Origin: Rhizobium anhuiense
GTDB lineage: Bacteria > Pseudomonadota > Alphaproteobacteria > Rhizobiales > Rhizobiaceae
Direction of reading: 5' to 3'
DNA length: 64,000 nucleotides
Assembly (NCBI RefSeq): GCF_003985145.1
Contig: NZ_ML133529.1
Location: 1-64,000 of the forward strand
Part shown: positions 24,641-33,201 of the stretch, in pieces
Position numbering within the stretch: position 1 is the first letter of the stretch
Layout: the number at the start of each line of letters is the position of its first letter
Notes under the pieces: generated by a model
Seen by the model: only the letters and a program-made list of their open reading frames with translations
Database searches by the model: none
What the model was told of the DNA's origin: nothing
Made by a program: the position numbers and the translations under genes

Positions 24641-24964
24641 ATGGCGATAGACAAGCACGAGCAGATACGTCACCGTGCCTACGAAATCTGGGAGGCCGAA
24701 GGCCGCCCGGATGGCGCCGACCAGCGTCACTGGCTGCAAGCCTGTGATGAACTTGCGGGCGAGGATGAGCATGAAACACTGCAGAACCTGCTCGATGAAG
24801 ACGACAGGGATGATGCAGCACTGCTCCAAGGTGCCGGCGAGAGCGGCGATTTCGATCGGCGACGAACGCCTGTCCAGGCCGCGGCGGTTCCCGTCCCTGA
24901 CATCGAGATGACGACGGGCGAGAAGCCTTCCCGACAGAAGATCGGGAAGACCGAGGGCCCGTGA
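24641..24964 (+). CDS. DUF2934 domain-containing protein
   Basis: 107 aa from the ATG at 24641, preceded by GGAGGAGATC. The upstream in-frame ATG at 24623 would place this ribosome site inside the gene. Residues 5-35 (HEQIRHRAYEIWEAEGRPDG, then DQRHWLQA) match the short DUF2934 helix-turn motif common in rhizobial small proteins. The remainder is acidic and then low-complexity. Function unknown. Its end overlaps the next gene's GTG by 4 bp (GTGA), so the two are translationally coupled. Confidence 0.82.
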   Translation: MAIDKHEQIRHRAYEIWEAEGRPDGADQRHWLQACDELAGEDEHETLQNLLDEDDRDDAALLQGAGESGDFDRRRTPVQAAAVPVPDIEMTTGEKPSRQKIGKTEGP

Positions 24965-25389
24965 TCGCCATGCAGCATCTCGACCATGCCATCCAAGTGG
25001 CTCTTACAGCCCATGAAGGTCAGGCAGACAAGACCGGCCGGCCGTTCTTCGAACATTGCCAGCGGGTCGCACTTCTCGTTTCCGGCGATGAGCGGCGAAC
25101 GATCGCCTACCTTCATGACGTGGTCGAGAAAGGAAGCGGCTGGACGCTCGACAGGCTGAGGGAAGATGGCTTTGCGCCAGCGATCATCTCCGCCGTGGAC
25201 GCTCTGACACGGCGGCCGGACGAGCCGGACGACGACTTCGTCAGACGCGCGGCATCCAACCCGCTGGCCTTGCCGGTCAAGCAGGCCGATCTCGAAGACA
25301 ATCTCCGGCAGGCCGAACAGACCGGCAAGAACACCGAAAAGTACCAGCGCGGCCTGGATCTCCTGCGCGACATCAAGAGCCGACAATAG
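24961..25389 (+). CDS. HD-domain protein, MESH1/SpoT-hydrolase-like
   Basis: 142 aa. The motif HEGQADKTGRPFFEHCQRVA near residue 18 resembles the H.GQ.DK.G.PY..H..RV signature of the (p)ppGpp hydrolase domain. AYLHDVVEKG supplies the HD pair, and KQADLEDNL resembles the late KLADRLHNM motif. This is the single-domain size of small alarmone hydrolases. It probably hydrolyses a phosphorylated nucleotide, but (p)ppGpp itself is not proven. The GTG start overlaps the DUF2934 stop; an ATG 9 bp later is an alternative. Last gene of the small-protein run. Confidence 0.82.
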   Translation: MIAMQHLDHAIQVALTAHEGQADKTGRPFFEHCQRVALLVSGDERRTIAYLHDVVEKGSGWTLDRLREDGFAPAIISAVDALTRRPDEPDDDFVRRAASNPLALPVKQADLEDNLRQAEQTGKNTEKYQRGLDLLRDIKSRQ

Positions 25390-25496
25390 GGGCTCGGACA
25401 AATTTGCGCAGTTCGCCTGGCCGCCAAGATCGATAATGGGCCGATGGCGACCGTAACCTGACTTCCGCTGGTGCAGCGAAGGTTTTGTGCCTCATT

Positions 25497-25766
25497 TCAT
25501 GTTTTGTTGGTAAACCACACTGTCGGGACGCCGAGCACGCCTCCCGTGCGCATCGCCGTCTTCAGTTCGTCCAGCTTGCTGAACGCCTGAGCCGCTTCAA
25601 ACGTCGCAAACTCATGGGTGACGGTAATATCGTTCGGGTTGTCGATGGCGCGATAGACGGCTTGCGCTGTCACCCCATTGGCCTTCTGAACCTGATGAAA
25701 CGCATCATATACCTTGCGCCAGGCGGCGTAGTCGGAGACCTCGTGCCTCACGAATAATGTCGTCAT
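25497..25766 (-). CDS. Small protein with likely dimeric alpha/beta-barrel fold (89 aa)
   Basis: 89 aa, starting MTTLFVRHEVSDYAAWRKVY. The pattern of a short strand, an aromatic-rich helix and a mid strand (DITVTHEFATFEAAQAF) resembles the ABM/EthD-like ferredoxin-fold small proteins of rhizobia, sometimes annotated as cyclases. No catalytic residue can be named. It is 42 bp downstream of the next gene, which has similar length and architecture, so the two form a small operon. Function unknown. Confidence 0.75.
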   Translation of the reverse strand: MTTLFVRHEVSDYAAWRKVYDAFHQVQKANGVTAQAVYRAIDNPNDITVTHEFATFEAAQAFSKLDELKTAMRTGGVLGVPTVWFTNKT

Positions 25767-25808
25767 ATCATCCTCCCCGATTGCATTTCCAAGTCTCGTG
25801 GATGGCTA

Positions 25809-26072
25809 TTACGATTGAACCAGGAACATCATGGTCTCGGGCAAGACGCCGTCACTCGCCATCGCATCGGCGGCTGCCTTGGTCTGCATGAAGGCCATCA
25901 ACTTTTCCATGTCTGCGACGTCCATGACCAAACCAACGCGGTTGGAGTTTTGCGGGTCTGTAAACGTACGAATGTTCGTGACGCCGATGGGTTCCAATAC
26001 CTGTTTGCGGATGGGTGAAGCGAGCCAGTGTTTCGTGTCCTTGACGTCGTGACAGATCATTATGGTAGGCAT
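25809..26072 (-). CDS. Small hypothetical protein, likely alpha/beta-barrel fold (87 aa)
   Basis: 87 aa, starting MPTIMICHDVKDTKHWLASP. The VRHEVSDYAAW pattern of the downstream gene and CHDVKDTKHW here are alike in position, and GLVMDVADMEKLMAFMQT occupies the place of the second strand-helix, so the two genes may be distant paralogues. AGGAGGACAC precedes the ATG. No signal peptide or recognised motif. First gene of a two-gene leftward operon. Confidence 0.75.
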   Translation of the reverse strand: MPTIMICHDVKDTKHWLASPIRKQVLEPIGVTNIRTFTDPQNSNRVGLVMDVADMEKLMAFMQTKAAADAMASDGVLPETMMFLVQS

Positions 26073-26391
26073 TGTGTCCTCCTCTCAAGATCTCGGAAAA
26101 CTGAAAGCTAAGTATGCTGTTGCGCTTTGCCGGATTTCATTACAGCAATGTTGCGAAGAGTGGGTTTTTCTTATTCATTAGTTGGAGATGTAAATATAAC
26201 TATTGAGTAATTCGAAAATGTTATGCGACGGCGGCGTCGGGCGCGCATTGGGTTTTTGCAATAGCTTTGGTGACGGTTCCGGAGTCAGCGAGTGTCATTG
26301 GCGCTAATGACTTGGTCAATTTGACTTCCCTCCGATTGTCGCATCAATCTGACAATAGGATACGCCGCGTGCGAGATGGCAGAGGTTTGGA
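26073..26391. other. 319-bp divergent intergenic region, AT-richer than its surroundings
   Basis: No gene is seen between the 87-aa gene (leftward) and the HIT gene (rightward). The part 26100-26220 is notably AT-rich. Two inverted repeats stand out: a near-perfect palindrome GTCATTGGCGCTAATGAC (26294-26311) and ATTGTC-N10-GACAAT (26335-26356), both upstream of the HIT gene. TTGACT at 26321 could be a -35 element without a good -10. Confidence 0.5.
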
Positions 26392-26898
26392 ATGATCGAA
26401 CGCCAGCCATTTGATCTCAAAGCCTATGTCCACGACATCGGAACAAGGCCGTGCTTTATCTGCGGCTTGCTCAAGAACGACCCCGCTTTCTTTCATCATC
26501 GCGTTTTTGAAGACGATGAGACGATCATTTTCCTGAGCAAATATCCCACGTTACCCGGCTATTGCCTTGTCTGTCCGAAGGAGCACCGTGAGGATCTGGC
26601 GCGAGACATGTCGAAGGATGAATATCTTCGACTACAGGGCAAGGTGCATGTCTTGTCGCGCGCCCTCAAAAGCGTGTTCGACGCCGAGCGAATTTATGTA
26701 CTTTCGCTCGGCAGCCAGCAAGCCAATAGTCACCTGCATTTTCATGTCGTTCCCTTGCCTTCAGGCGTGCCTCTCGAAGAGCAGCAATACCATGCGCTGA
26801 TGGCGGAGAATGGGGTCCTGCACATACCTGACGATCAAATGGCAGAGTTGGCACAGTGCATCGCAGAAGCATACCGTGCCGAGTTGACCGCACGATAG
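26392..26898 (+). CDS. HIT family hydrolase
   Basis: 168 aa. The histidine-triad motif is NSHLHFHVVPLP (His-x-His-x-His) at about residue 120. An N-terminal CFICGLL, and the pattern YPTLPGYCLVCPKEHREDL upstream of the triad, match the strand before the catalytic loop. HIT proteins hydrolyse or transfer nucleotide monophosphates, as in AMP-lysine or Ap4A-type substrates. The Cys pair (CFIC) may hold zinc. A single gene with its own divergent control region. Confidence 0.9.
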   Translation: MIERQPFDLKAYVHDIGTRPCFICGLLKNDPAFFHHRVFEDDETIIFLSKYPTLPGYCLVCPKEHREDLARDMSKDEYLRLQGKVHVLSRALKSVFDAERIYVLSLGSQQANSHLHFHVVPLPSGVPLEEQQYHALMAENGVLHIPDDQMAELAQCIAEAYRAELTAR

Positions 26899-26923
26899 TC
26901 ACTCCTGTTCCCCCAATCCCAGG

Positions 26924-28774
26924 CTATGACTGGAGAGCGAATGCCGGCACCCGCTCGCCGTTCTCGCGAAAGAGCCGCTCCACCTCTTCGAGGCGAGGGC
27001 AGGCGGGCGGATTATCGAGCGCTTTTGCCCAGTTCTCGCGGCTGGGCAATGCCATTGCCGCGGTCACGAGCACGGTGGTTCCGGGGCCGATTTCGCCGCG
27101 CAGCTGCGGCAGCAGGGTCTTGGCGTGGATGAGATTGGTATTTGGTATCGGGCTCATCGCATGGCCGGCCCTCGGATCGGGCGATAGATCCACGATCGCG
27201 CTGACATCGGTCTGTCCGTACCAGACGGCTCGGCCTTCCCCTGCATCGGAGCGGTCGGCATTGAAGTCCGCGCGTTCGATCGCAAAGCCGCCCTCGATTG
27301 TGCTGAGGGCGCGCGGCGTGGCGATGCGGTGGATGCGGATATGCCAGAGGTTTTCGGGAAGCAGCCAGGTTTCGATGGTGACATCGTTCCAGGGGCGCCA
27401 GCGCGAATAGAGGCGATTGTCGGCGATGAGCGCCTCTTCCATAGTTTCGCGCATGCGAAAATGGACGCCGTCGTCGGAGAGGCCGAGCATGCCGTCGAAG
27501 CTTGCGGCGGCAAAATTCCGGTCGTCGGCTTCGATGTTGAAGGCGTAGCGCGTGGAATAGACGAATTTCGAATATTTCTCGTTTGCGCCGAGCATCTTGT
27601 CATGCTGCTGTCCGGAGGAGAGCACGACCACGTTTCCTGGCGTGTGCATGGCGACCATGCCCGCCGGTTTCAACGCAACCGGCTCCGGAAATTCCGGCTG
27701 CGGCGCCTCGTCGGCGGTCCAGAATGGATGATCCCCGGGAAGAGCCAGCGGCAGGAAGAATTTCAGCGCCCAATAGGGCGAACCGGGCGAATTGTAGCTC
27801 TCGCTCATGAAGAGATTGGGATAGCCGTAGCCGACGGAGAGAACGCCGTCGCGCTCGGCAATCGGCATCGCCGACCACCAGCGGATATGGCGCATGTAAT
27901 AGCCCTTGATCTCGGCCCAGGGCAGCGCTTCGACGCCGGCAAAGGCAAGCGCGCCCCAGAAACCACCGGCCGCGAAGCGGTAGGTCTGGCTGCGGCCGAA
28001 GGCAAGGGCTGCGCCATCGGGGCCGAACCAGTGGCGGATATCCCCGGCAAAGGTGTGGGCGCGATCCCGGAAGCGGTCCTTGCGCGCTTCGTCGCCGCGC
28101 GCCAGCACGGTATAGATCAAGCCGTAGAAATGCATGGCGAAGGGGATGTAATGATCGACCCGACGCACCGGCCCGTCGCGATACCAGCCTTCCCCGAGGT
28201 CGAAGGCTTCCAACTCGTTGAGATAGGCAAGGGTTTTCCCGTGGTCGAAGGCGACACCAACGCGCTCCAGCCCGAGATCGATGAGGACGCGGAAGAATTT
28301 CCAGTTGTTGTCGATGAATTCCAGTTCGCGCGCGCTGAGAAGGTAGGCGGCGACGGTCTTCTTCTCGCTATCGCTGAGCGGTTTCCAGATGTGTTCGGGG
28401 ACAAGTGCCAGCGCGAAACCGACGGCGGCGAGCTCGACCAGTCGCTGATTGCGGTCGGCAAGATCGCCCCAATATTCGGGATGAGCGGGGTTCGTGCCGT
28501 TCGCCAGCCCGCGCCGATAGAGGTCCCAATGCGGGAACGCGCCGCCGCCTGCAGCGAACGGAACAATGCCCCAGAGCGGCCGTGCAAATCCTTCCAGATC
28601 CGCCGCCGCCCGGTCGAAGATCGCGCCGGCCGCACCGAGGCGCACACGGGCGCCGCTTTCAGAAAAATACGGCAGGAGCGGCTCGAAGAGATCGGTGACG
28701 GCCTTGGCGAGGTCGTCGCGGGTCTTCAGCGGATTGCCGAAGAGCGGATTGGCCCGGGCGGGATCATATATCAT
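26924..28774 (-). CDS. DUF2264 domain-containing protein
   Basis: 616 aa. The N-terminal two thirds is the DUF2264 region (residue about 10-360: NPLKTRDDLAKAVTDLFEPL, WGIVPFAAGGG, ANGTNPAHPEYWGDLADRNQ, YMRHIRWWSAMPIAERDG), probably an alpha/alpha-toroid like those in glycan-active enzymes. The C-terminal third looks beta-rich (DNRLYSRWRPWNDVTIETW). No signal peptide, so it is cytoplasmic. It is the most distal gene of the ABC-GH88 operon, separated from the binding-protein gene by a strong stem-loop. A role in degrading imported uronate-containing oligosaccharides is inference; the catalytic activity is not known to me. Confidence 0.85.
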   Translation of the reverse strand: MIYDPARANPLFGNPLKTRDDLAKAVTDLFEPLLPYFSESGARVRLGAAGAIFDRAAADLEGFARPLWGIVPFAAGGGAFPHWDLYRRGLANGTNPAHPEYWGDLADRNQRLVELAAVGFALALVPEHIWKPLSDSEKKTVAAYLLSARELEFIDNNWKFFRVLIDLGLERVGVAFDHGKTLAYLNELEAFDLGEGWYRDGPVRRVDHYIPFAMHFYGLIYTVLARGDEARKDRFRDRAHTFAGDIRHWFGPDGAALAFGRSQTYRFAAGGFWGALAFAGVEALPWAEIKGYYMRHIRWWSAMPIAERDGVLSVGYGYPNLFMSESYNSPGSPYWALKFFLPLALPGDHPFWTADEAPQPEFPEPVALKPAGMVAMHTPGNVVVLSSGQQHDKMLGANEKYSKFVYSTRYAFNIEADDRNFAAASFDGMLGLSDDGVHFRMRETMEEALIADNRLYSRWRPWNDVTIETWLLPENLWHIRIHRIATPRALSTIEGGFAIERADFNADRSDAGEGRAVWYGQTDVSAIVDLSPDPRAGHAMSPIPNTNLIHAKTLLPQLRGEIGPGTTVLVTAAMALPSRENWAKALDNPPACPRLEEVERLFRENGERVPAFALQS

Positions 28775-28805
28775 TGTCAGGCTCGAAATTCATGAAAAAC
28801 TGGAT

Positions 28806-28834
28806 CGGCCGCGGGCAGATATTGCCCGCGGCCG
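28806..28834 (-). terminator. Stem-loop after the sugar-binding protein gene
   Basis: A perfect 11-bp stem, CGGCCGCGGGC / GCCCGCGGCCG, with a 7-nt loop. On the minus strand, GTTTTTC follows about 6 nt after the stem. It should end most transcripts after the binding-protein gene and let a fraction continue into the DUF2264 gene. Confidence 0.8.
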
Positions 28835-28851
28835 TCGACATTTCTTGACGT

Positions 28852-30126
28852 CTACTTGATGGCCTTCACGCCGTCGGTCATTTCCTTCAACCCGTCGTCG
28901 ACGGACGTGTTGTCGGTCATGATTGCGTCATGCGCACGGTTGAGCACGACCTCGATCTTGGCGGCGTTCGGGTTGACCGCCATCTCCAGGTAGGTTTTCG
29001 TCGGCTTCAGCGCCGCCTTGCTGGCCTCGTCCTGCGGGAAGCCGGGCGTTGCCGCGATCGTGGCGCTGACGTCATCCGTCTTGAGCGCGGGGAACGTGCC
29101 CGTCGACGCGATAACGGCCGCACCCTCGGGACCGGTGACGAACTTGATGAAGTCGAGTGCGGCATCCTTGTGGTCGGAATTGGCGTTGACCGCCAGGCCG
29201 GAAATCTGGGCGGCCGTCGTGCCGGCCGCGACGCCGTCGGGATGCGGGAATTTCACGATGCCCCAGTTCTTGCTCTTCGATTCACCTGATTTCACCTTGG
29301 TGATCTGGGTGCCGACGAACCAGGTTCCCATCGGCAGCATGCCGATCGTACCGTTGAAGAAGAGCGCCGAATAATGCGTATTCGACGTCTTCAGGAAGGC
29401 GTAGGAGGGAATCGCGCCATCCTTCTGTAGGGTGAGCGCCCTCTCGTACCAGGGCTTCAGGAAGTCATACTCACCGTCGACCAGCGTGTGTTTTCCGTCG
29501 AGGACGCCGGGCAGCTGGACGGTCGACCGCCAGGTATGCAGGAGCGCGCCATAGGTCTTGTTGGTACCCATGCCACCCGTAAGCTTCTCGGCGGTCGCGT
29601 CGAATTGCGCCCAGGTCATGTCATTCGTGGGGTAGGGCACGCCGGCTTTGTCGAATATGTCCTTGTTGTAATAGACGATCCAGAAGTCGGAGCGGAACGG
29701 CAGCGAATAGAGCTTGCCGTCGATGGTCAGTTCCTCGATCAGGCCGCCATAGGGAGCCGGGTCGATCTTCTGATCCTTCACGAAGCTGCTGAGATCGGCG
29801 ATGTTGCCGGCGCGCACCAGATTGGTGTAGCCCGGCACGTCCTTGATGGTGACGATGTCGATGTCCTTGGAGCCGCCGGTCAGCTGCGTCGAGATCATCT
29901 GCTGATAGTCCTGCGAGCCGAGGTCCATCTGCTCGAATTTCACGTTGGGGTGTTTGGCCTGATAGGCCTCGATCAGCGGCTTGTAATAGGCAGTCTTGTC
30001 CCAGTCCCACAAAGCCCATTTGAGCGTCACGGCGTCCTGGGCAAATGCTGCCCCGGCCGTCGTTGCAGCCAAGCTGAAACCCGCCAAGGCAAGTTTCATC
30101 GTCCTCCCAAATTTATCCAAATACAT
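28852..30126 (-). CDS. CUT1-type ABC transporter sugar-binding protein
   Basis: 424 aa from the ATG at 30126 (AAGGAGAACGGG precedes it). A second ATG at 30099, after GGGAGGACG, would directly begin the signal peptide MKLALAGFSLAATTAGAAFA and is a fair alternative. The mature part begins QDAVTLKWALWDWD and has the SBP_bac_1 pattern (DIVTIKDVPGYTNLV, SLPFRSDFWIVYYNKDIFD, GTWFVG, SQIS-like AAQISGLAVNANS). It delivers oligosaccharide to the two permeases upstream in this operon. GH88 in the same operon suggests an unsaturated uronate-containing ligand. Confidence 0.92.
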   Translation of the reverse strand: MYLDKFGRTMKLALAGFSLAATTAGAAFAQDAVTLKWALWDWDKTAYYKPLIEAYQAKHPNVKFEQMDLGSQDYQQMISTQLTGGSKDIDIVTIKDVPGYTNLVRAGNIADLSSFVKDQKIDPAPYGGLIEELTIDGKLYSLPFRSDFWIVYYNKDIFDKAGVPYPTNDMTWAQFDATAEKLTGGMGTNKTYGALLHTWRSTVQLPGVLDGKHTLVDGEYDFLKPWYERALTLQKDGAIPSYAFLKTSNTHYSALFFNGTIGMLPMGTWFVGTQITKVKSGESKSKNWGIVKFPHPDGVAAGTTAAQISGLAVNANSDHKDAALDFIKFVTGPEGAAVIASTGTFPALKTDDVSATIAATPGFPQDEASKAALKPTKTYLEMAVNPNAAKIEVVLNRAHDAIMTDNTSVDDGLKEMTDGVKAIK

Positions 30127-30165
30127 TCCCGTTCTCCTTCCCTGGATCATCTCTGGATCAGTTAT

Positions 30166-30879
30166 TTATGAAGCGTTTCGTGCATGCGGTTTGCGGTACG
30201 GCGGCAGCTCGAGAACCATCACCGCCGCCCGATGGGCGCCGAATACGACGGCGAACATTCCGAGTGAAAAATTGAAGGTTGCCGGCATGAACACGGAAAC
30301 CGGATAGAAGAGGATATGCGCCAGCCAGAGGCTTGCAACGAAGGCGAGCGCTGCAAGCGCCGGGAGCGGACGGATGATGGAGGCGAGCGCGGCGAGGCGC
30401 AGCAGCCTGGAAGCCGGCAGATCGCGCATCACCATCAGAATGATGAGATGGCAGGCGAGAACGGTGACGAAGGCGGTGGCGACGAGGGCAATCGCCAGCG
30501 GCACGCTCAGCAGCAGGTTGTCGCGCGCGCCGGCGGTATAGGCAACGATCGCATGGATGCCGATTGCAAGCCCGCCCGCGAGCACCAGCCCCCAAGCGGT
30601 GGCGCGCCAGAAATAGCGCAGAAAAGCTTCGGTGAAGTCCCGCAGCAGGTAGGTGTTGCGATCTTCCACAAAGGTCACCGAGACCCGGGCCATGGCGACC
30701 AGGGCTGCCGGTAGCGTCACCACGAGGAGCGAGGCCAGGATGAACAGGATGTTGAGCTTGACCATCTCCCACCATTCGCGGACGAGGATCTCGGCGAACA
30801 GCGCAAGGCCGGTCTTCTTCGGAGCATCCTTCGGAATGCCCGGTCCCTCCCTCGTCCACATCTCCCGCAACCACTGCAT
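30166..30879 (-). CDS. DUF624 (YesL-like) integral membrane protein
   Basis: 237 aa with about five hydrophobic helices. WWEMVKLNILFILASLLVVTLPAALVAM near residue 35 is the DUF624 signature (N-terminal soluble tip, then W..K.N..F), and RDFTEAFLRYFWRATAWG follows. In Bacillus subtilis, YesL sits in the rhamnogalacturonan-oligosaccharide ABC operon (yesL-yesR). Its place here, between the binding protein and the ATPase genes of a CUT1 system, repeats that linkage. Likely an accessory membrane component of the importer; its exact role is unknown. Confidence 0.85.
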   Translation of the reverse strand: MQWLREMWTREGPGIPKDAPKKTGLALFAEILVREWWEMVKLNILFILASLLVVTLPAALVAMARVSVTFVEDRNTYLLRDFTEAFLRYFWRATAWGLVLAGGLAIGIHAIVAYTAGARDNLLLSVPLAIALVATAFVTVLACHLIILMVMRDLPASRLLRLAALASIIRPLPALAALAFVASLWLAHILFYPVSVFMPATFNFSLGMFAVVFGAHRAAVMVLELPPYRKPHARNAS

Positions 30880-30899
30880 AGCCGTCTCCCGCAGGCGCC

Positions 30900-32009
30900 T
30901 CAGTATAGAATCGAACGTTCCGTTTCCTTGTCGAACAGCTGCGCGTTGGTCATATCGGCGACCAGCGTCGCCTCCTCGCCGATATCAGGCCGGTAGCGCG
31001 GCGAGACGCGGGCGATGAGATTGCGTCCGCCCGCCACCATGTTCAGGTGCACTTCAGAGCCCATGGGTTCGGCAAGCTCGACGACCGCCTTGAGGGGCGC
31101 CAGGTTCTCCGGTGCGATGTCGGCCGGCGGCAGTTCGTGGAAATTCTCGGGGCGGATGCCGAGCACCAGTTCGCGGCCTTCGTAAGGAGCGATCCTGTTC
31201 TGGTCGAAATGGGCAGGCAGCGGCAGTTCCCGGCCGTCGAAGACGGCGACGTAGCCTTCGCCACGGCGCAGGATGGTCGAGGGCAGCATGTTCATCTGCG
31301 GCGCGCCGATGAAGCCGGCGACGAACATGTTGACGGGGCGGTCATAGAGGTTCTGCGGTGTGTCGACCTGCTGGATATGCCCGTCCTTCATGACGACGAT
31401 CCGGTCCGCCATGGTCATGGCCTCCACCTGATCGTGGGTGACATAGATGAAGGTGGCATTGAGGCGCTTGTGCAGCTTGGTGATTTCGGAGCGCATCGTG
31501 CCGCGCAGCTTGGCATCGAGATTGGAAAGCGGCTCGTCAAGAAGGAAGACGGCGGGATTGCGCACCATGGCGCGGCCGAGGGCGACGCGCTGGCGCTGGC
31601 CGCCCGAAAGCGCCTTCGGCTTGCGGTTCAGGAGATGACTGATGTCGAGGATCCTGGCGGCATCCTGCACCTGGGCATCGATGTAATCGCGCGACACCTT
31701 CCTGAGCTGGAGGCCGAATGCCATGTTCTTGTAGACGGTCATATGCGGGTAGAGCGCATAATTCTGGAAGACCATGGCGATATCCCGATCCTTGGAAGGA
31801 ACGTCGTTCATGACGTCGCCGCCGATCTTGAGCTCTCCTCCCGATATTTCTTCGAGGCCGGCGATCATCCGCAGCGTCGTCGATTTGCCGCAGCCGGAGG
31901 GGCCGACCAGGATGATGAATTCCTTGTCTGCGATCTCGAGGTCGATGTCGTGGACGACGGTAAGCGCACCGTAGCTCTTGTTCAGCTCTTTAAGCGAAAT
32001 GCTGGCCAT
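30900..32009 (-). CDS. ugpC: ABC transporter ATP-binding protein, UgpC/MsmK/MalK type
   Basis: 369 aa. Walker A GPSGCGKSTT (about residue 37), signature LSGGQRQRVALGRAM, Walker B VFLLDEPLSNLDAKLR, and a C-terminal TOBE/OB regulatory part (LVLGIRPENFHEL, EVHLNMVAGGRNLIARV). This is the standard CUT1 ATPase that binds two MalF/MalG-like permeases. Such ATPases can be shared, and no ATPase is present in the second CUT1 operon at 48790-51847, so this one may serve it too (inference). It follows GH88 after 15 bp. Confidence 0.93.
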   Translation of the reverse strand: MASISLKELNKSYGALTVVHDIDLEIADKEFIILVGPSGCGKSTTLRMIAGLEEISGGELKIGGDVMNDVPSKDRDIAMVFQNYALYPHMTVYKNMAFGLQLRKVSRDYIDAQVQDAARILDISHLLNRKPKALSGGQRQRVALGRAMVRNPAVFLLDEPLSNLDAKLRGTMRSEITKLHKRLNATFIYVTHDQVEAMTMADRIVVMKDGHIQQVDTPQNLYDRPVNMFVAGFIGAPQMNMLPSTILRRGEGYVAVFDGRELPLPAHFDQNRIAPYEGRELVLGIRPENFHELPPADIAPENLAPLKAVVELAEPMGSEVHLNMVAGGRNLIARVSPRYRPDIGEEATLVADMTNAQLFDKETERSILY

Positions 32010-32024
32010 CGGGTTCTCCTGAAT

Positions 32025-33197
32025 TCACCAATAGGAAGACCAGCTGCGCGAAAGGCGCGTCAAAGCTTCCATGTAATAATAGTCTCCCCAGGAGACGCAT
32101 TCATCGACGCCCTCGCCGCGGCAGGTGTTGAAGGGCGATTTCTTCGAATAGGTGGCGTGCAGCACCAGGCCGTTCGAGACGGTGGGATCCTTGACCGCAT
32201 AGTGATCGGCAAGGCTCTTCATCATGCGCCGCGCCAGTATGTGATAACGCTCGGCCGGCTCCGGTTCGACGAGATCGGCCATCTCCAGAAGACCGCAGGC
32301 GGCGATCGAGGCCGACGAGCTGTCGCGCGGCTCGCCGTCGCCGTCGGAAAAGACGAGATCCCAATAGGGCACCATGTCGGCCGGCAGCCGGTTGAGATAG
32401 AAGGCAAGCAGCCGGTCGAAGGTTTGGCGATATTCCTCGATCCGCTCATAGCGATAGGAGAGCGCCATCCCCGAGATTGCCCAGGCCTGTCCGCGCGCCC
32501 AGGCGCTGTCGTCCCGGTAGCCCTGCCTGGTCGCGCCGCGCACCGGCGCTCCGGTGACCGGGTCCATGTAGAAGGTGTGGTAGGTGGAATCATCCGGCCG
32601 AACCGAATTGGCGAGCGTGGTGCGGGCGTGGGTGAGAGCGATCTCGCGGTATTTCGGATCGCCGGTCTCGCGGCTTGCCCAATAGAGAAGCGGCAGGTTC
32701 AGCAGGCAGTCGATGATATAGCGGTATTCTTCCGCCACCCCCTTGCGGCCCCATGCCTGGATGAACTGGCCGACGGGCTGGAAACGCTCGATCAGCTGGT
32801 CGGCGGCGAGCAAGGCGGCCCTGCGGCCATCCTCGTCTCCGACGAGCTTCCAGGCGGCGATGCAGGACGGCGAATAGAGGAAGCCCATATCGTGATGATC
32901 GGTCTCGATGCGGTTCACGATCCGATGCAGGAACGATTGGACCTGGATCTGCGCCGCATGTCGGAAGACCGGATCGCCACTATGCTCGAAGGCGAGCCAG
33001 AGTTCGCCGGGCCAGAAGCCCGCGGTCCATTGAGTGTTCGCCACAGCCGGATAGAAATTCCCGACACTCGAATGGTTCTGCGAAGCATAGGTGAAAGTAG
33101 GAAGGTTGCGGCGGATCTGCGCGACGGCAAGATCGAGCGCGGCTTTCGCTTCCTCGTCGGTGATCGGTTGCGGGGCGACGGACGGAACGGCGTTCAT
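32025..33197 (-). CDS. Glycoside hydrolase family 88, unsaturated glucuronyl hydrolase-like
   Basis: 390 aa, no signal peptide. Motifs agree with UGL: NTQWTAGFWPGELWLAFEHS, HHDMGFLYSPS (first catalytic Asp), IIDCLLNLPLLYWAS (second Asp), RDDSAWARGQAWAISGMALS, and the C-terminal EGVDECVSWGDYYYMEAL. UGL enzymes hydrate the vinyl ether of delta-4,5-glucuronyl groups left by polysaccharide lyases, releasing the uronate in the cytoplasm. It is 4 bp after the permease gene, and a heparinase II/III-like lyase is divergent, so the module would import and finish lyase-made oligosaccharides. Confidence 0.9.
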   Translation of the reverse strand: MNAVPSVAPQPITDEEAKAALDLAVAQIRRNLPTFTYASQNHSSVGNFYPAVANTQWTAGFWPGELWLAFEHSGDPVFRHAAQIQVQSFLHRIVNRIETDHHDMGFLYSPSCIAAWKLVGDEDGRRAALLAADQLIERFQPVGQFIQAWGRKGVAEEYRYIIDCLLNLPLLYWASRETGDPKYREIALTHARTTLANSVRPDDSTYHTFYMDPVTGAPVRGATRQGYRDDSAWARGQAWAISGMALSYRYERIEEYRQTFDRLLAFYLNRLPADMVPYWDLVFSDGDGEPRDSSSASIAACGLLEMADLVEPEPAERYHILARRMMKSLADHYAVKDPTVSNGLVLHATYSKKSPFNTCRGEGVDECVSWGDYYYMEALTRLSRSWSSYW

Positions 33198-33201
33198 GGA
33201 T

